The notes: generated by a model from the sequence alone, not told the origin. 55,773 bases of DNA from Alphaproteobacteria bacterium 46_93_T64 (GCA_002163135.1 MAAN01000029.1:1-55773), one strand, 5' to 3'. Numbered from the stretch's first letter, positions 20,035 to 28,558 are shown. Translations and numbers: made by a program.

Positions 20035-20063
20035 ATAAAAAAGGCCGCCCGAAGGCAGCCTTT
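20035..20063 (-). terminator. intrinsic terminator of the sdhCDAB operon
   Basis: On the minus strand a 10-bp stem (arms 20054-20063 and 20040-20049) is closed by a UUCG tetraloop. It contains one U-G wobble that would be a mismatch on the other strand. It is followed by a T-tract (complement of 20035-20042). It lies 28 bases after the sdhB stop. The stable UUCG loop and strand asymmetry make this a confident minus-strand terminator. Confidence 0.92.
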
Positions 20064-20090
20064 TTCTGTTTTGTGGTTCGTACCGAAAAA

Positions 20091-20870
20091 TTAGCGGCGT
20101 TCCAACATCATTTTCTTGATCTCTGCAATCGCCTTGGCAGGGTTCAAACCCTTAGGGCAGGTATTTGCACAGTTCATGATCGTATGGCAACGATACAGAC
20201 GGAATGGATCTTCCAATTCGTCCAGACGCTCACCAGTATTTTCATCACGGCTATCCGCGAGCCAACGATAGGCTTGAAGCAAGACAGCAGGGCCCAAGAA
20301 CCGATCGGAATTCCACCAGTAACTTGGGCAAGATGTTGAACAACATGCGCACAAGATACATTCGTAAAGTCCATCCAGTTTCGCGCGATCTTCTTTTGAC
20401 TGAAGACGCTCGCGATCTGGCGGCGGAGGTGTTTGCGTTTGCATCCAAGGCTTGATGGACGCGTATTGCGCATAGAAATTGGTCAAATCAGGAACCAAGT
20501 CTTTTACGACAGGCTGATGTGGCAGCGGATAAATATTAACGTCGCCGTCAACTTCGTCCATACCTTTGGTACAAGCAAGAGTGTTCGTACCATTGATATT
20601 CATTGCACATGAGCCACAAATTCCTTCGCGGCAAGAGCGCCGGAAAGTCAGAGTTGGATCAATTTCATTTTTAATTTTAATCAAGCCATCCAAAATCATC
20701 GGACCGCAATCATCCAAATCCACGTGATATGTATCAATTGCCGGATTCTCTCCATCGTCTGGAGACCAACGATATACATTGAACGCTTTGGTATTGGTTG
20801 CCCCTTCCGGTTTCGGATGAGTCTTACCCGTGCCTACGCGTGAATTTTTAGGTAATGCCAGTTCTACCAT
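20091..20870 (-). CDS. sdhB: succinate dehydrogenase iron-sulfur subunit
   Basis: SdhB passes electrons from the flavoprotein to ubiquinone through three Fe-S centres. In the 259-residue product the [2Fe-2S] ligands are C80, C85, C88 and C100 ([11 protein letters not shown] and TLAC). The ferredoxin-like C-terminal domain has C171, C174, C177 and C181 ([11 protein letters not shown]). It also has [14 protein letters not shown] (about C228, C234, C238). The WW pair after the second cluster is typical of the quinone-binding interface. It lies 18 bases after sdhA and is followed by the operon's terminator. Confidence 0.97.
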   Translation of the reverse strand: MVELALPKNSRVGTGKTHPKPEGATNTKAFNVYRWSPDDGENPAIDTYHVDLDDCGPMILDGLIKIKNEIDPTLTFRRSCREGICGSCAMNINGTNTLACTKGMDEVDGDVNIYPLPHQPVVKDLVPDLTNFYAQYASIKPWMQTQTPPPPDRERLQSKEDRAKLDGLYECILCACCSTSCPSYWWNSDRFLGPAVLLQAYRWLADSRDENTGERLDELEDPFRLYRCHTIMNCANTCPKGLNPAKAIAEIKKMMLERR

Positions 20871-20888
20871 ATCTAACGTCCCTAACTC

Positions 20889-22682
20889 TTAGTAAACCCG
20901 GGCTTTGGGTTTGATGTAATCAATCTCATCGGTCAGCGTATAAGTGTGAACCGGACGGTAATCAATCCGCACCCCTTCACCTTCACTGTGATAAGTCAGT
21001 GTATGCTTCATCCACTCGTCGTCATTCCGATCCGGGAAGTCTTCACGGGCATGCGCACCGCGGCTTTCTTTCCGGTTTTCAGCAGCAGTCATGGAAACAA
21101 CCGCCTGACGGATAAGATTGTCCAGCTCCAGCGTTTCAATCAAATCAGAGTTCCAGATCAAAGAACGGTCTGTTGTCTTGATTTGCGCCATCTGCTTTTC
21201 GACTTCGCCAATTTTCTGAACGCCCTCTTTCAAGGTATCGCCCGTACGGAACACGGCGCAATCGTCCTGCATAACACGTTGCATGTTGTCGCGAATTTGT
21301 GCCGTAGACATATCGCCACTAGCGTTCCGGAACCCATCAAGACGAGCAATCGCTGCGTCACATGCATTCTCAGGAAGTGGTGTATGCGCCTGATCTTTCT
21401 TGACAGTCTCTTTTGCCCGAAGGGCAGCAGCACGACCAAACACAACAAGGTCAATCAATGAGTTTGAACCTAAGCGGTTCGCACCGTGAACAGAAACGCA
21501 AGCAGCTTCACCCACAGCCATAAGGCCAGGAACAACTGCGTCTGGATTGTCGCCCTTCAGGTCAACAACTTCACCATGATAATTGGTCGGAATACCGCCC
21601 ATATTATAGTGAACTGTTGGAATAACCGGAATTGGCTCTTTGTTCACATCAACACCAGCAAAGATACGCGCGCTTTCAGAAATACCTGGAAGGCGTTCTT
21701 CAATCATTGCTTTATCAAGATGATCAAGATGCAAGAAGATGTGATCTTTACGAGGACCGACACCGCGGCCGTCGCGAATTTCCATAGTCATCGAGCGACT
21801 AACAACATCCCGGCTGGCGAGGTCTTTTGCGCTTGGCGCATAACGTTCCATGAAACGCTCGCCTTCACCGTTCACCAGATATCCGCCTTCACCGCGAACA
21901 CCTTCGGTGATCAGACAGCCCGCACCGTAAATTCCTGTTGGATGGAATTGTGTGAATTCCATGTCCTGCAAAGGAAGACCCGCACGCAACACCATACCGC
22001 CGCCATCACCTGTACAGGTATGAGCAGATGTACAGCTGAAGTATGCACGGCCAAAGCCACCCGTTGCCAAGACAACCATATGGGCGCGGAACAAATGCAA
22101 AGTTCCGTCTTCGAGACTAAGACACAACACGCCTTTACAAGCGCCATCTTCGTCCATGATCAGATCAAGTGCGAAATATTCGATGTAGAAATCAGTGTCA
22201 TACTTCAAAGATTGGCTATACAGCGTGTGAAGCATGGCATGACCTGTACGGTCAGCTGCTGCACATGTACGTTGCGCCGCAGGTCCTTCACCAAATTCAG
22301 TCGTCATACCACCGAATGCACGCTGGTAAATCTTACCTTCTTCTGTGCGGCTAAACGGCATTCCGAACTGTTCAAGTTCGAGAACCGCTGCCGGTGCCTC
22401 GCGGCACATATATTCAATGGCATCCTGATCACCAAGCCAGTCTGACCCTTTGACGGTATCATACATGTGCCATTGCCAGTTATCTTCGCCCATGTTGCCA
22501 AGGGATGCCGAGATTCCGCCCTGCGCCGCTACAGTGTGAGAGCGCGTTGGAAAGACTTTGGTTATTGCCGCTGTTTTCAGACCGGCTTGCGCCATTCCCA
22601 TGGTGGCGCGTAAACCTGCGCCGCCAGCACCCACGACAACAACGTCATATTCATGTTCAGTAATTGGATAGGCTTCAGACAT
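20889..22682 (-). CDS. sdhA: succinate dehydrogenase flavoprotein subunit
   Basis: This 597-residue catalytic subunit oxidises succinate to fumarate with covalently bound FAD. The dinucleotide-binding motif is [11 protein letters not shown] (about 17-27). The FAD-linked histidine is in [12 protein letters not shown] (H49). The active-site region includes [15 protein letters not shown] and the arginine-rich [36 protein letters not shown] lies near the C-terminal capping domain. Its ATG directly follows the sdhD stop (TAAATG). Confidence 0.97.
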   Translation of the reverse strand: MSEAYPITEHEYDVVVVGAGGAGLRATMGMAQAGLKTAAITKVFPTRSHTVAAQGGISASLGNMGEDNWQWHMYDTVKGSDWLGDQDAIEYMCREAPAAVLELEQFGMPFSRTEEGKIYQRAFGGMTTEFGEGPAAQRTCAAADRTGHAMLHTLYSQSLKYDTDFYIEYFALDLIMDEDGACKGVLCLSLEDGTLHLFRAHMVVLATGGFGRAYFSCTSAHTCTGDGGGMVLRAGLPLQDMEFTQFHPTGIYGAGCLITEGVRGEGGYLVNGEGERFMERYAPSAKDLASRDVVSRSMTMEIRDGRGVGPRKDHIFLHLDHLDKAMIEERLPGISESARIFAGVDVNKEPIPVIPTVHYNMGGIPTNYHGEVVDLKGDNPDAVVPGLMAVGEAACVSVHGANRLGSNSLIDLVVFGRAAALRAKETVKKDQAHTPLPENACDAAIARLDGFRNASGDMSTAQIRDNMQRVMQDDCAVFRTGDTLKEGVQKIGEVEKQMAQIKTTDRSLIWNSDLIETLELDNLIRQAVVSMTAAENRKESRGAHAREDFPDRNDDEWMKHTLTYHSEGEGVRIDYRPVHTYTLTDEIDYIKPKARVY

Positions 22683-23069
22683 TTACATCATCCCCACAAA
22701 AGCCAGCTTTAACACGGCCAGCGCAGAGGCTAGACCAACAACAGTACAGAAGAAGCCGTTCAGTAATAACAGCACCATTTTGGAGCCCTCACTGCGGACA
22801 TAATCTTCAATCACAACCTGAAGACCGAGCTTCATGTGATAAAAAGTCGCGCCGATTAACAACAGCAAAACAAGCGATGTAAATGGCAGGCTTAGGATAT
22901 AGCGAACACGTTCGTAGTCAGCACCAACCAGTGAAACCAAATAGGCAAGCGCGATAACGAAAAGTGGAATCAGCGCAACCGCAGTGATTTTCTGATGCCA
23001 CCAATGCGTTGTTCCTTCTTTCGCAGACCCAAGGCCGCGAACATTTTTAAGTGGCGTTCTCATGCTCAT
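22683..23069 (-). CDS. sdhD: succinate dehydrogenase membrane anchor subunit D
   Basis: The 128-residue small anchor has three membrane helices. It begins MSMRTPLKNVRGLGSAKEGT, with HWWHQKITAVALIPL leading into helix 1. A histidine in ATFYHMKLGLQVVIEDYV (helix 2) is a likely haem b ligand. The longer open frame from 23102 overlaps sdhC; the ATG at 23069, two bases after the sdhC stop, was chosen because the family begins with this MRTPLKNVRGLGSA motif. With SdhC it anchors the complex and forms the quinone site. Confidence 0.93.
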   Translation of the reverse strand: MSMRTPLKNVRGLGSAKEGTTHWWHQKITAVALIPLFVIALAYLVSLVGADYERVRYILSLPFTSLVLLLLIGATFYHMKLGLQVVIEDYVRSEGSKMVLLLLNGFFCTVVGLASALAVLKLAFVGMM

Positions 23070-23071
23070 GA

Positions 23072-23461
23072 TCAGCCTCCCATTCCATATGCAATAACCC
23101 AAGTCAGCAGCGTCAACACGACCGACATGACAATCGCCACGATGCCTGATTTTCTCATTGCTGGCAGCTCGAAGCCCTTACCCGCATCCCAGAACAAATG
23201 ACGGATGCCATTGCAAAGGTGAAAGAATAAGGCCCATGTAAATCCAAAAAGGACTAAACGGCCAAACCATGACGACATAAATGCGTTTACGGTTTCATAG
23301 GATTCCGGACCTGCAGCAGCAGCAATAAGCCACCAGGCCAGAAGAAGGGTACCACCAGCCAACGCAACACCTGTAATGCGGTGGGTGATAGAAGTTACCA
23401 TCGTGATCTGCGGTTTATAGATCTGCAGATGCGGCGATAGCGGTCTTTCTATATTCGCCAT
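23072..23461 (-). CDS. sdhC: succinate dehydrogenase cytochrome b556 subunit
   Basis: The 129-residue anchor C has the family start RPLSPHLQIYKPQITMVTSI. The quinone-site serine and arginine lie in THRITG. Three membrane helices are present, and the haem-ligand histidine is in HLCNGIRHLFWDAG. It is the first gene of sdhCDAB, 57 bases downstream of the -10 box of a good promoter. Confidence 0.95.
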   Translation of the reverse strand: MANIERPLSPHLQIYKPQITMVTSITHRITGVALAGGTLLLAWWLIAAAAGPESYETVNAFMSSWFGRLVLFGFTWALFFHLCNGIRHLFWDAGKGFELPAMRKSGIVAIVMSVVLTLLTWVIAYGMGG

Positions 23462-23517
23462 GGATATCTCTCTAGCTAAGCTATCAATGAGTTATTTTCG
23501 TTACTATTTTTTCACGA

Positions 23518-23545
23518 ATTGTAGGGATGGTTAAGTTGAAGTCAA
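23518..23545 (-). promoter_or_regulatory. sigma70-type promoter of sdhCDAB
   Basis: On the minus strand TTGACT (complement of 23540-23545) and TACAAT (complement of 23518-23523) are spaced by 16 bases. This is five of six matches to each consensus box. Transcription should begin near 23511, with a leader of about 50 bases before the sdhC ATG. The promoter lies just after the stop of the mesaconyl-CoA hydratase gene, so sdh is transcribed independently of it. Confidence 0.7.
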
Positions 23546-23552
23546 CTCAACC
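23529..23552. promoter_or_regulatory. operator-like dyad over the sdhC promoter -35 box
   Basis: Arms GGTTAAGTTGA (23529-23539) and TCAACTCAACC (23542-23552) are inverted repeats matching at 10 of 11 positions, with a two-base centre. The right arm and centre cover the -35 hexamer. A minus-strand RNA hairpin is possible but has no U-tract, and it would lie upstream of the promoter start. A protein-binding operator is therefore the more natural reading; no regulator is identified. Confidence 0.6.
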
Positions 23553-23571
23553 CAAACAAATTTCATGCTCT

Positions 23572-24642
23572 TTATAGCGCAACTGTGGCTTTTGGCAATA
23601 TAAGCCAGTAATCAAGGTCAAGAACTACGTTTGGATTTCTACTGCCATCTTCGGATTTATCGGGAAAATCAGTGCAAGGCGTATCTTTTGTCGCCAACGT
23701 CCGTATCCGAAGTGCGCCAATGTCTTCTCGGCCTGGGATATCCGATTTATCAAGCACCTCACTCCAGGCAAAAACAGTGTTTCCAGCAAATGTTGGTGCC
23801 GTGTGTGATCCGCCATTGATGGCGGCAACAAACAAGCTATTGCCAAGACCGTTAAAGGACAAGCCACGCGCCAGACTGATAATATGGCCCCCATAAATCA
23901 AACGGCGACCCATGCGATCATCCTTCATCATATACTGATTGAAGTGAACCTTTGCCGTATTCTGATATAGGCGCGTTGCCAGCATATGTTCAGATTCTTC
24001 AATGGTCATGCCGTCTATATGATCAATCTTCTCTCCGATCTCATAATCTTCATACATATGAGGTGAGCCAGAAAGTGTTGTATCAAATTGTTGAATTTGT
24101 AAATCTGGCGGCATCACGAAGTTTACCGGATCAACAACTGCGGGCAGTTCCGGGATAACGGTTTCAGGCGCCGGCGCATCTAAATTATTTTTGCGCACCA
24201 TTACCCAGCGCACGTAATCCAAAACAACCTCACCCATCTGGTTCACACCGGTTGAGCGTACATAAACAACGCCGGTTTTACCGTTGGAATTCTGTTTGAG
24301 CCCTATTACTTCTGACGAAGTCTGTACTGTGTCACCGGGGTAGACAGGTGCCACAAACCGCACATCGGCATAGCCGAGGTTGGCTACAGCATTAAGCGAC
24401 ACATCCGGAACTGTTTTCCCAAAGACAATATGGAATACCAGCAGGTCATCAACCGGAGCCGCCTGAAGACCGCAATCGATGGCAAAACTATCTGCAGATT
24501 GCAGGGCAAAGCGTCCGCCATAAAGCGCTGTATATAGAGAGACATCACCTTCGGTAATTGTCCGTGGCGTTGCATGGTTCAGGATTTGGCCTATTTTGAA
24601 GTCTTCAAAATAGTTGCCAGTATTTGTTTTATTGGATGCCAT
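23572..24642 (-). CDS. mch: mesaconyl-CoA hydratase (MaoC-like double hotdog)
   Basis: Mesaconyl-CoA hydratase converts mesaconyl-CoA to beta-methylmalyl-CoA in the ethylmalonyl-CoA pathway for acetyl-CoA assimilation. The 356-residue protein has two MaoC-like halves. The first carries FEDFKIGQILNHATPRTITE (about 13-32), LYTALYGGRFALQSAD, and DDLLVFHIVFGKTVPDVS, a stretch very typical of this enzyme. The second half holds YEDYEIGEKIDHIDGMTIEE and HFNQYMMKDDRMGRRLIYGG. The assignment rests on remembered similarity to characterised Rhodobacter-type enzymes. It lies 15 bases after a CitE-fold gene, the usual partner. Confidence 0.9.
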   Translation of the reverse strand: MASNKTNTGNYFEDFKIGQILNHATPRTITEGDVSLYTALYGGRFALQSADSFAIDCGLQAAPVDDLLVFHIVFGKTVPDVSLNAVANLGYADVRFVAPVYPGDTVQTSSEVIGLKQNSNGKTGVVYVRSTGVNQMGEVVLDYVRWVMVRKNNLDAPAPETVIPELPAVVDPVNFVMPPDLQIQQFDTTLSGSPHMYEDYEIGEKIDHIDGMTIEESEHMLATRLYQNTAKVHFNQYMMKDDRMGRRLIYGGHIISLARGLSFNGLGNSLFVAAINGGSHTAPTFAGNTVFAWSEVLDKSDIPGREDIGALRIRTLATKDTPCTDFPDKSEDGSRNPNVVLDLDYWLILPKATVAL

Positions 24643-24657
24643 AGTCTTTATCCTCGC

Positions 24658-25533
24658 TTATTCCGCCATCTCGGCAATAGCTTCAGCCAAGTCGACTTGA
24701 GCTTTTGCAATTTCAACATGCAGGTTTTCGACGAGCTTTCCGTCCAATAGGACAACGCCTTTGCCTTCTTTTTCTGCCTCTGCAAAAGCTTCGATGACAC
24801 GGCGAGAATACTCAACTTCAGCTTCTGATGGAGCAAAGACTTCATTGGTCGCTGCAAGCTGCTTTGGATGGATCAATGTTTTACCGTCAAATCCAAGCTC
24901 TAAGCCCTGATCGCAGGAAGCCTTGAAGCCGTCCTCATCATTTAGATCCAGATACACGCCGTCCAAAACGGTAAGGTCATAGGCGCGACCCGCGAGCAAA
25001 CAAAGCCCCAAAGACGTAATAACTGGCAAGCGCATTACCGTATGTTTGGCCTGAAGATCTTTCACAAGATCCGATGTCCCCATCACAAAGCAATCCACAC
25101 GCGGACTAGAGGAGGCAATCTCCTCCGCATGCAAGATACCAAGTGGGGTTTCCATCATGCACCAGATTGTTGTGCCTTCAGGGGCACCTGCCTCAATCAT
25201 TAAATCTTCAAGTTCGTGAACCTGCTCAGCGCTTTCTACTTTTGGAAGCAAAATCGCATCAGGCCCTGCTTTCGATGCCGCAATAATATCATCGCGGCCC
25301 CAAGGTGTGTCCAACCCGTTTACACGGATAATAATCTCACGGTTTCCGTAACCGCCAGCAGCTGCATTCCCGCAAACGATATCACGAGCTTCTGCTTTTG
25401 CATTTGGCGCCACAGCATCTTCCAGATCTAGAATAATGCCGTCGGTTGTTAGGCCTTTGGCCTTTTCTTGTGCCCGTGCATTGGACCCTGGCATGTAGAG
25501 AACGGAACGGCGAGGGCGAACAGATTTTGACAT
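24658..25533 (-). CDS. CitE-fold CoA lyase/thioesterase (malyl-CoA thioesterase-like)
   Basis: This 291-residue HpcH/HpaI aldolase family protein has a TIM barrel with the metal and CoA motifs RRSVLYMPGSN (about 8-18), ILDLEDAV (E38, D39), RVNGLDTPWGRDD, METPLGI and GFDGKTLIHPKQL. Its overall look is closer to the (3S)-malyl-CoA thioesterase (Mcl2) type than to the L-malyl-CoA/beta-methylmalyl-CoA lyase (Mcl1) type. Features include LYMPGS rather than LFGPGS and the shorter length. In context with mesaconyl-CoA hydratase it should process beta-methylmalyl-CoA or malyl-CoA. The ATG at 25533, with GGAGA 8 bases upstream, was preferred over an upstream start at 25560. Confidence 0.82.
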   Translation of the reverse strand: MSKSVRPRRSVLYMPGSNARAQEKAKGLTTDGIILDLEDAVAPNAKAEARDIVCGNAAAGGYGNREIIIRVNGLDTPWGRDDIIAASKAGPDAILLPKVESAEQVHELEDLMIEAGAPEGTTIWCMMETPLGILHAEEIASSSPRVDCFVMGTSDLVKDLQAKHTVMRLPVITSLGLCLLAGRAYDLTVLDGVYLDLNDEDGFKASCDQGLELGFDGKTLIHPKQLAATNEVFAPSEAEVEYSRRVIEAFAEAEKEGKGVVLLDGKLVENLHVEIAKAQVDLAEAIAEMAE

Positions 25534-25585
25534 AAAGATTCTCCGAATTATGCACCACAAGGCAGTGCATCATATTTTTTATCGT

Positions 25586-25613
25586 ATAATACGCGCTTTT
25601 TGTTGCAACGCAA
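25586..25613 (-). promoter_or_regulatory. candidate promoter of the CitE-like/mesaconyl-CoA hydratase operon
   Basis: On the minus strand TTGCGT (complement of 25608-25613) and TATTAT (complement of 25586-25591) are 16 bases apart. They lie 53 to 80 bases upstream of the ATG at 25533. An overlapping TTATAC is an alternative -10. The -35 box falls inside a GTTGC-N3-GCAAC dyad, listed separately. The prediction is by eye. Confidence 0.5.
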
Positions 25614-25614
25614 C
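25602..25614. promoter_or_regulatory. operator-like dyad GTTGC-N3-GCAAC
   Basis: A perfect 5-bp dyad with a three-base centre covers the proposed -35 box of the mesaconyl-CoA hydratase operon. A third half-site-like GTTGC lies at 25618-25622. TTGCAA-rich dyads are used by some alphaproteobacterial regulators of acyl-CoA metabolism, but I cannot tie this site to a particular one. It could also be chance, given its length. Confidence 0.4.
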
Positions 25615-25824
25615 ATAGTTGCGGAAAATCTTACCCTTAAGCAATTAATATCCACAAAAAAAGACGACCATCACAGCCTTGTGTAAAACGCTCATCTACC
25701 CTTCCTGTCCGCCATAGCTAAACGTGATGGCGATCGCATTTTTCCCCGTAGCAAAGGAATATATCCAACTCGTACAGGGATGATTATCCCAACTTTAATG
25801 ATATGACATCGCGGGGCGCGAGAA

Positions 25825-26373
25825 ATGAAGAACCTAATCGTATTTACTTTGATTGCTGTATTCATGGGGGCATCATTCGCATCTGCAACCGGTGCAGATT
25901 ATCGTCAAACACATAGATCAATCGATCGAAAGATTGACCGGCACATGAGTGGGCGGCATATCGGGACCCCAGTGGGCCGACCTGTGTATCGCCGCGATTT
26001 TCGAGGCATCGTGGTCGTTAGGCCGCATGGCCATATCTATTATGGTTACGGTCACTATGTCCGCGATGACGAGGCTTATAAATGGCTGGCATTCACTGCG
26101 ATTACTTTGAAAATTCTGGATAACCTAAACGAAAAGGCGCAGCGCGAACACGAAGCTGCACAAATAAAGGCAACCACAGCGCCTGTGGGTCAGGAAATTA
26201 TCTGGAACTCAAACGGTGCGAGTGGAAGTGTCGTTGCCACAAAAGAAGGAACAAACACCCAGGGCCAAACCTGTAGAGAGTATCAGCAGACAGTAGCCAT
26301 TGGCGGTAAGAACGAAACAGCTTTCGGTACGGCTTGCCTGCAAGCGGATGGTGCGTGGAAAATCATCACCTAA
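25825..26373 (+). CDS. exported protein with 17-kDa-antigen-like C-terminal domain
   Basis: The 182-residue product has a signal peptide (MKNLIVFTLIAVFMGASFASA, cleavage expected near residue 21-22). A histidine-, arginine- and tyrosine-rich middle follows (about 25-90, including HIYYGYGHYVRDDEAYKW). The C-terminal domain ends with the pattern CREYQQTVAIGGKNETAFGTACLQ and DGAWKII. That pattern is typical of RT0821/Lpp0805-type surface proteins and rickettsial 17-kDa antigens. There is no lipobox, so it is probably soluble in the periplasm or surface associated. It stands alone, with a terminator 32 bases after its stop. The function is unknown. Confidence 0.75.
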   Translation: MKNLIVFTLIAVFMGASFASATGADYRQTHRSIDRKIDRHMSGRHIGTPVGRPVYRRDFRGIVVVRPHGHIYYGYGHYVRDDEAYKWLAFTAITLKILDNLNEKAQREHEAAQIKATTAPVGQEIIWNSNGASGSVVATKEGTNTQGQTCREYQQTVAIGGKNETAFGTACLQADGAWKIIT

Positions 26374-26404
26374 GTTTCATTTCTCCGACAGACGTTACAA
26401 CGTG

Positions 26405-26441
26405 AAAAGCCGTTTGCCATAAAAAGCAAACGGCTTTTTTT
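26405..26441 (+). terminator. intrinsic terminator after the 17-kDa-antigen-like gene
   Basis: A 13-bp perfect stem (26405-26417 with 26426-26438) has an 8-base loop and a run of T to 26441. The A-tract within the left arm gives it limited activity in the other direction as well. Confidence 0.9.
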
Positions 26442-26490
26442 ATTTGAACTCAGGCGTGGTCTGTCAGATACACCAAATTTCTTTACTTCA

Positions 26491-28506
26491 GTGGCCAGCT
26501 GCAATATTCCTACACACTCATTTGCTGAACATAATCCACATACGAAACTGAACATTACATTGAATTATCGCGCTGAAATTGATGGATTGAGATCCATTGC
26601 CGTCATCCCCGTCATTCTGTTTCATGCAGGGTTTGAAACCTTTAGCGGTGGTTTCATCGGTGTTGATGTTTTCTTCGTTATCAGCGGCTATTTAATCACA
26701 TCCATAATTCTTACAGAAATGGAAGACGACAGGTTCTGTCTTGCCAAATTCTACGAACGTCGTGCCCGAAGGATCCTACCGGCTCTGTTTTTTGTGATGG
26801 CGGCCTCAATCCCCTTTGCATGGGCATGGATGCTCCCTCAGGATTTAAAAGACTTTGCCCAGAGCCTAATGGCCGTCCCGGTTTTCGCTTCCAATTTCCT
26901 GTTCTTGAGCGAAAGCGGCTATTTCGATACACAGACTGACTTGAAGCCGTTGCTCCACACGTGGAGCCTAGCAGTTGAAGAGCAGTATTATCTTTTGTTT
27001 CCTCTCTTCCTTATGTTTTGCTGGAAATTTGGTAAACGGAAAATTATGGCAACCCTGATTATAGTAACACTTGCCAGTCTAGCCCTCGCCCATTGGGGTG
27101 CATATAACAAACCCAGTGCAACATTCTACCTGTTACCAATGCGTATATGGGAAATCCTGCTTGGGTCCCTTAGCGCTTTCTATCTGGCGAACAGCAATCG
27201 AATTACCTCCATCCGTCCCTTAAACGAAGTTGGTAGCCTTGTTGGAATTGCGCTCATTCTCTTTTCCGTTTTTGCTTTCGCGGAACATACACCTTTTCCA
27301 AGTCTCTACGCCTTATTGCCGACAATTGGCACCGTCTTGATAATCCTGTTTGCACGGGAAAAGACTCTGGCTCACGGTTTGTTGGGTAATAAGATACTCG
27401 TCAGCCTCGGACTGATCAGCTATAGCGCCTACCTGTGGCATCAACCTGTATTTGCTTTCGCCAAATACAGGTCACTCAGCGCACCGTCTGACCTGACAAT
27501 GGGCATTCTGTGCTTACTCGTTCTCCCTTTGGCATATTTCAGTTGGCAATTCATCGAGAAACCTTTTCGAACAAAAGCAACAGGACGCAGAAAGCAAGTG
27601 TTCGTTGCAAGTGCAGCCTTCTCTGTTTTATTTATCGGCATCGGACTTACCGGCGATCGCAACCGTGGTTTCGAGAATAGAGATCAAATCAAAGATTTGG
27701 CGCTGGATATTGGAACCATCGCAGATGCATATTGCCATGCCAAAGGGCGAAAGAGCTTGGAGCAATTGTCCAACGGCGAGTTTTGCACAGCTGGCGGTGA
27801 GCAAATTTCAGTCGCTCTCATTGGAGATTCCCATGCAGGAGCCCTGTCCAACGAACTTGGCAAAGCACTGAAAAGATATGACGTTGGCGCATGGATGTTT
27901 TCATCAGGTTGGTGTGCACCATTCTACGACTTTCGCATGGTCAGGCACGGTAAAGATTGCGACAGGCGCCAAAGCATCTCACTTCAGAAAATCGTAGCGG
28001 AAAAATCCATTAAAACGGTCATCCTTTATGCAGAGTGGGCAAACTATACAAAGGGCTTTCGAGATAAAGACACACCCTCGTTGATGATCTACAAAGGCGT
28101 TGAAAATGAGAAATTATCTGAAAATTCAGATCTATTTTCTCTCGCATTCATAGATACAATAAAATCGCTAAAAGCTGCCGATAAGAATGTCATCATAGTC
28201 GAACCGACACCTGAATTCGAAGTGCATGTACTCGACACAATTCGAAAAGCCAAATTGTTTGAAACCGAGTTAAAGGCCCCGTCAATCAAATTGCGTACAT
28301 ATCAAGAGCGGAACAGGGAAGTGTTTGATATATTCAAACTAGTAGACGGAGTGACCTTCATTTCGACAGAACCATTATTTTGCAAAAATGGGACATGTAG
28401 TTCCGTACAAGCAGACGGCACCCCCCTAATCGCAGATACAAATCATGTCACCGAGTTTGGCGCGCGTATGATCTCTGACAAAATACTGAACGAAATATTT
28501 CACTGA
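26491..28506 (+). CDS. acyltransferase 3 / SGNH-fusion membrane O-acyltransferase
   Basis: The 671-residue protein joins an OafA-like acyltransferase-3 domain (about 25-370, ten or so membrane helices) to a C-terminal SGNH hydrolase-like domain. The membrane part has the family start YRAEIDGLRSIAVIPVILFHAGF, FIGVDVFFVISGYLI, FYERRARRILPA and LLHTWSLAVEEQYYL. The soluble part has the GDSH motif in VALIGDSHAG (about 445) and the DTNHVTEFG block, supplying the Asp/His, near 650. Such proteins acetylate O-antigen, peptidoglycan or exopolysaccharide. The acceptor is unknown, as no glycan genes are nearby. The start is uncertain: GTG 26491, or TTG 26560 just before the conserved domain. Confidence 0.88.
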   Translation: MASCNIPTHSFAEHNPHTKLNITLNYRAEIDGLRSIAVIPVILFHAGFETFSGGFIGVDVFFVISGYLITSIILTEMEDDRFCLAKFYERRARRILPALFFVMAASIPFAWAWMLPQDLKDFAQSLMAVPVFASNFLFLSESGYFDTQTDLKPLLHTWSLAVEEQYYLLFPLFLMFCWKFGKRKIMATLIIVTLASLALAHWGAYNKPSATFYLLPMRIWEILLGSLSAFYLANSNRITSIRPLNEVGSLVGIALILFSVFAFAEHTPFPSLYALLPTIGTVLIILFAREKTLAHGLLGNKILVSLGLISYSAYLWHQPVFAFAKYRSLSAPSDLTMGILCLLVLPLAYFSWQFIEKPFRTKATGRRKQVFVASAAFSVLFIGIGLTGDRNRGFENRDQIKDLALDIGTIADAYCHAKGRKSLEQLSNGEFCTAGGEQISVALIGDSHAGALSNELGKALKRYDVGAWMFSSGWCAPFYDFRMVRHGKDCDRRQSISLQKIVAEKSIKTVILYAEWANYTKGFRDKDTPSLMIYKGVENEKLSENSDLFSLAFIDTIKSLKAADKNVIIVEPTPEFEVHVLDTIRKAKLFETELKAPSIKLRTYQERNREVFDIFKLVDGVTFISTEPLFCKNGTCSSVQADGTPLIADTNHVTEFGARMISDKILNEIFH

Positions 28507-28524
28507 GATGCTTTTCAGGCACAA

Positions 28525-28558
28525 AAAAGCCGCCTACCAAATCTGGTAAGCGGCTTTT
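28525..28558. terminator. bidirectional terminator between the acyltransferase gene and asd
   Basis: A 15-bp stem (28525-28539 with 28544-28558) has a four-base loop. It carries one mismatch on the plus strand that becomes a U-G wobble on the minus strand. A T-tract lies on both sides. It serves two convergent genes and is stronger for the asd side. Confidence 0.9.

Noticed and set aside
21486-22445. A 319-codon plus-strand frame across sdhA
   Set aside because: Antisense shadow of sdhA; composition (many C, H, T, N) is unlike a real protein and there is no ribosome-binding site.
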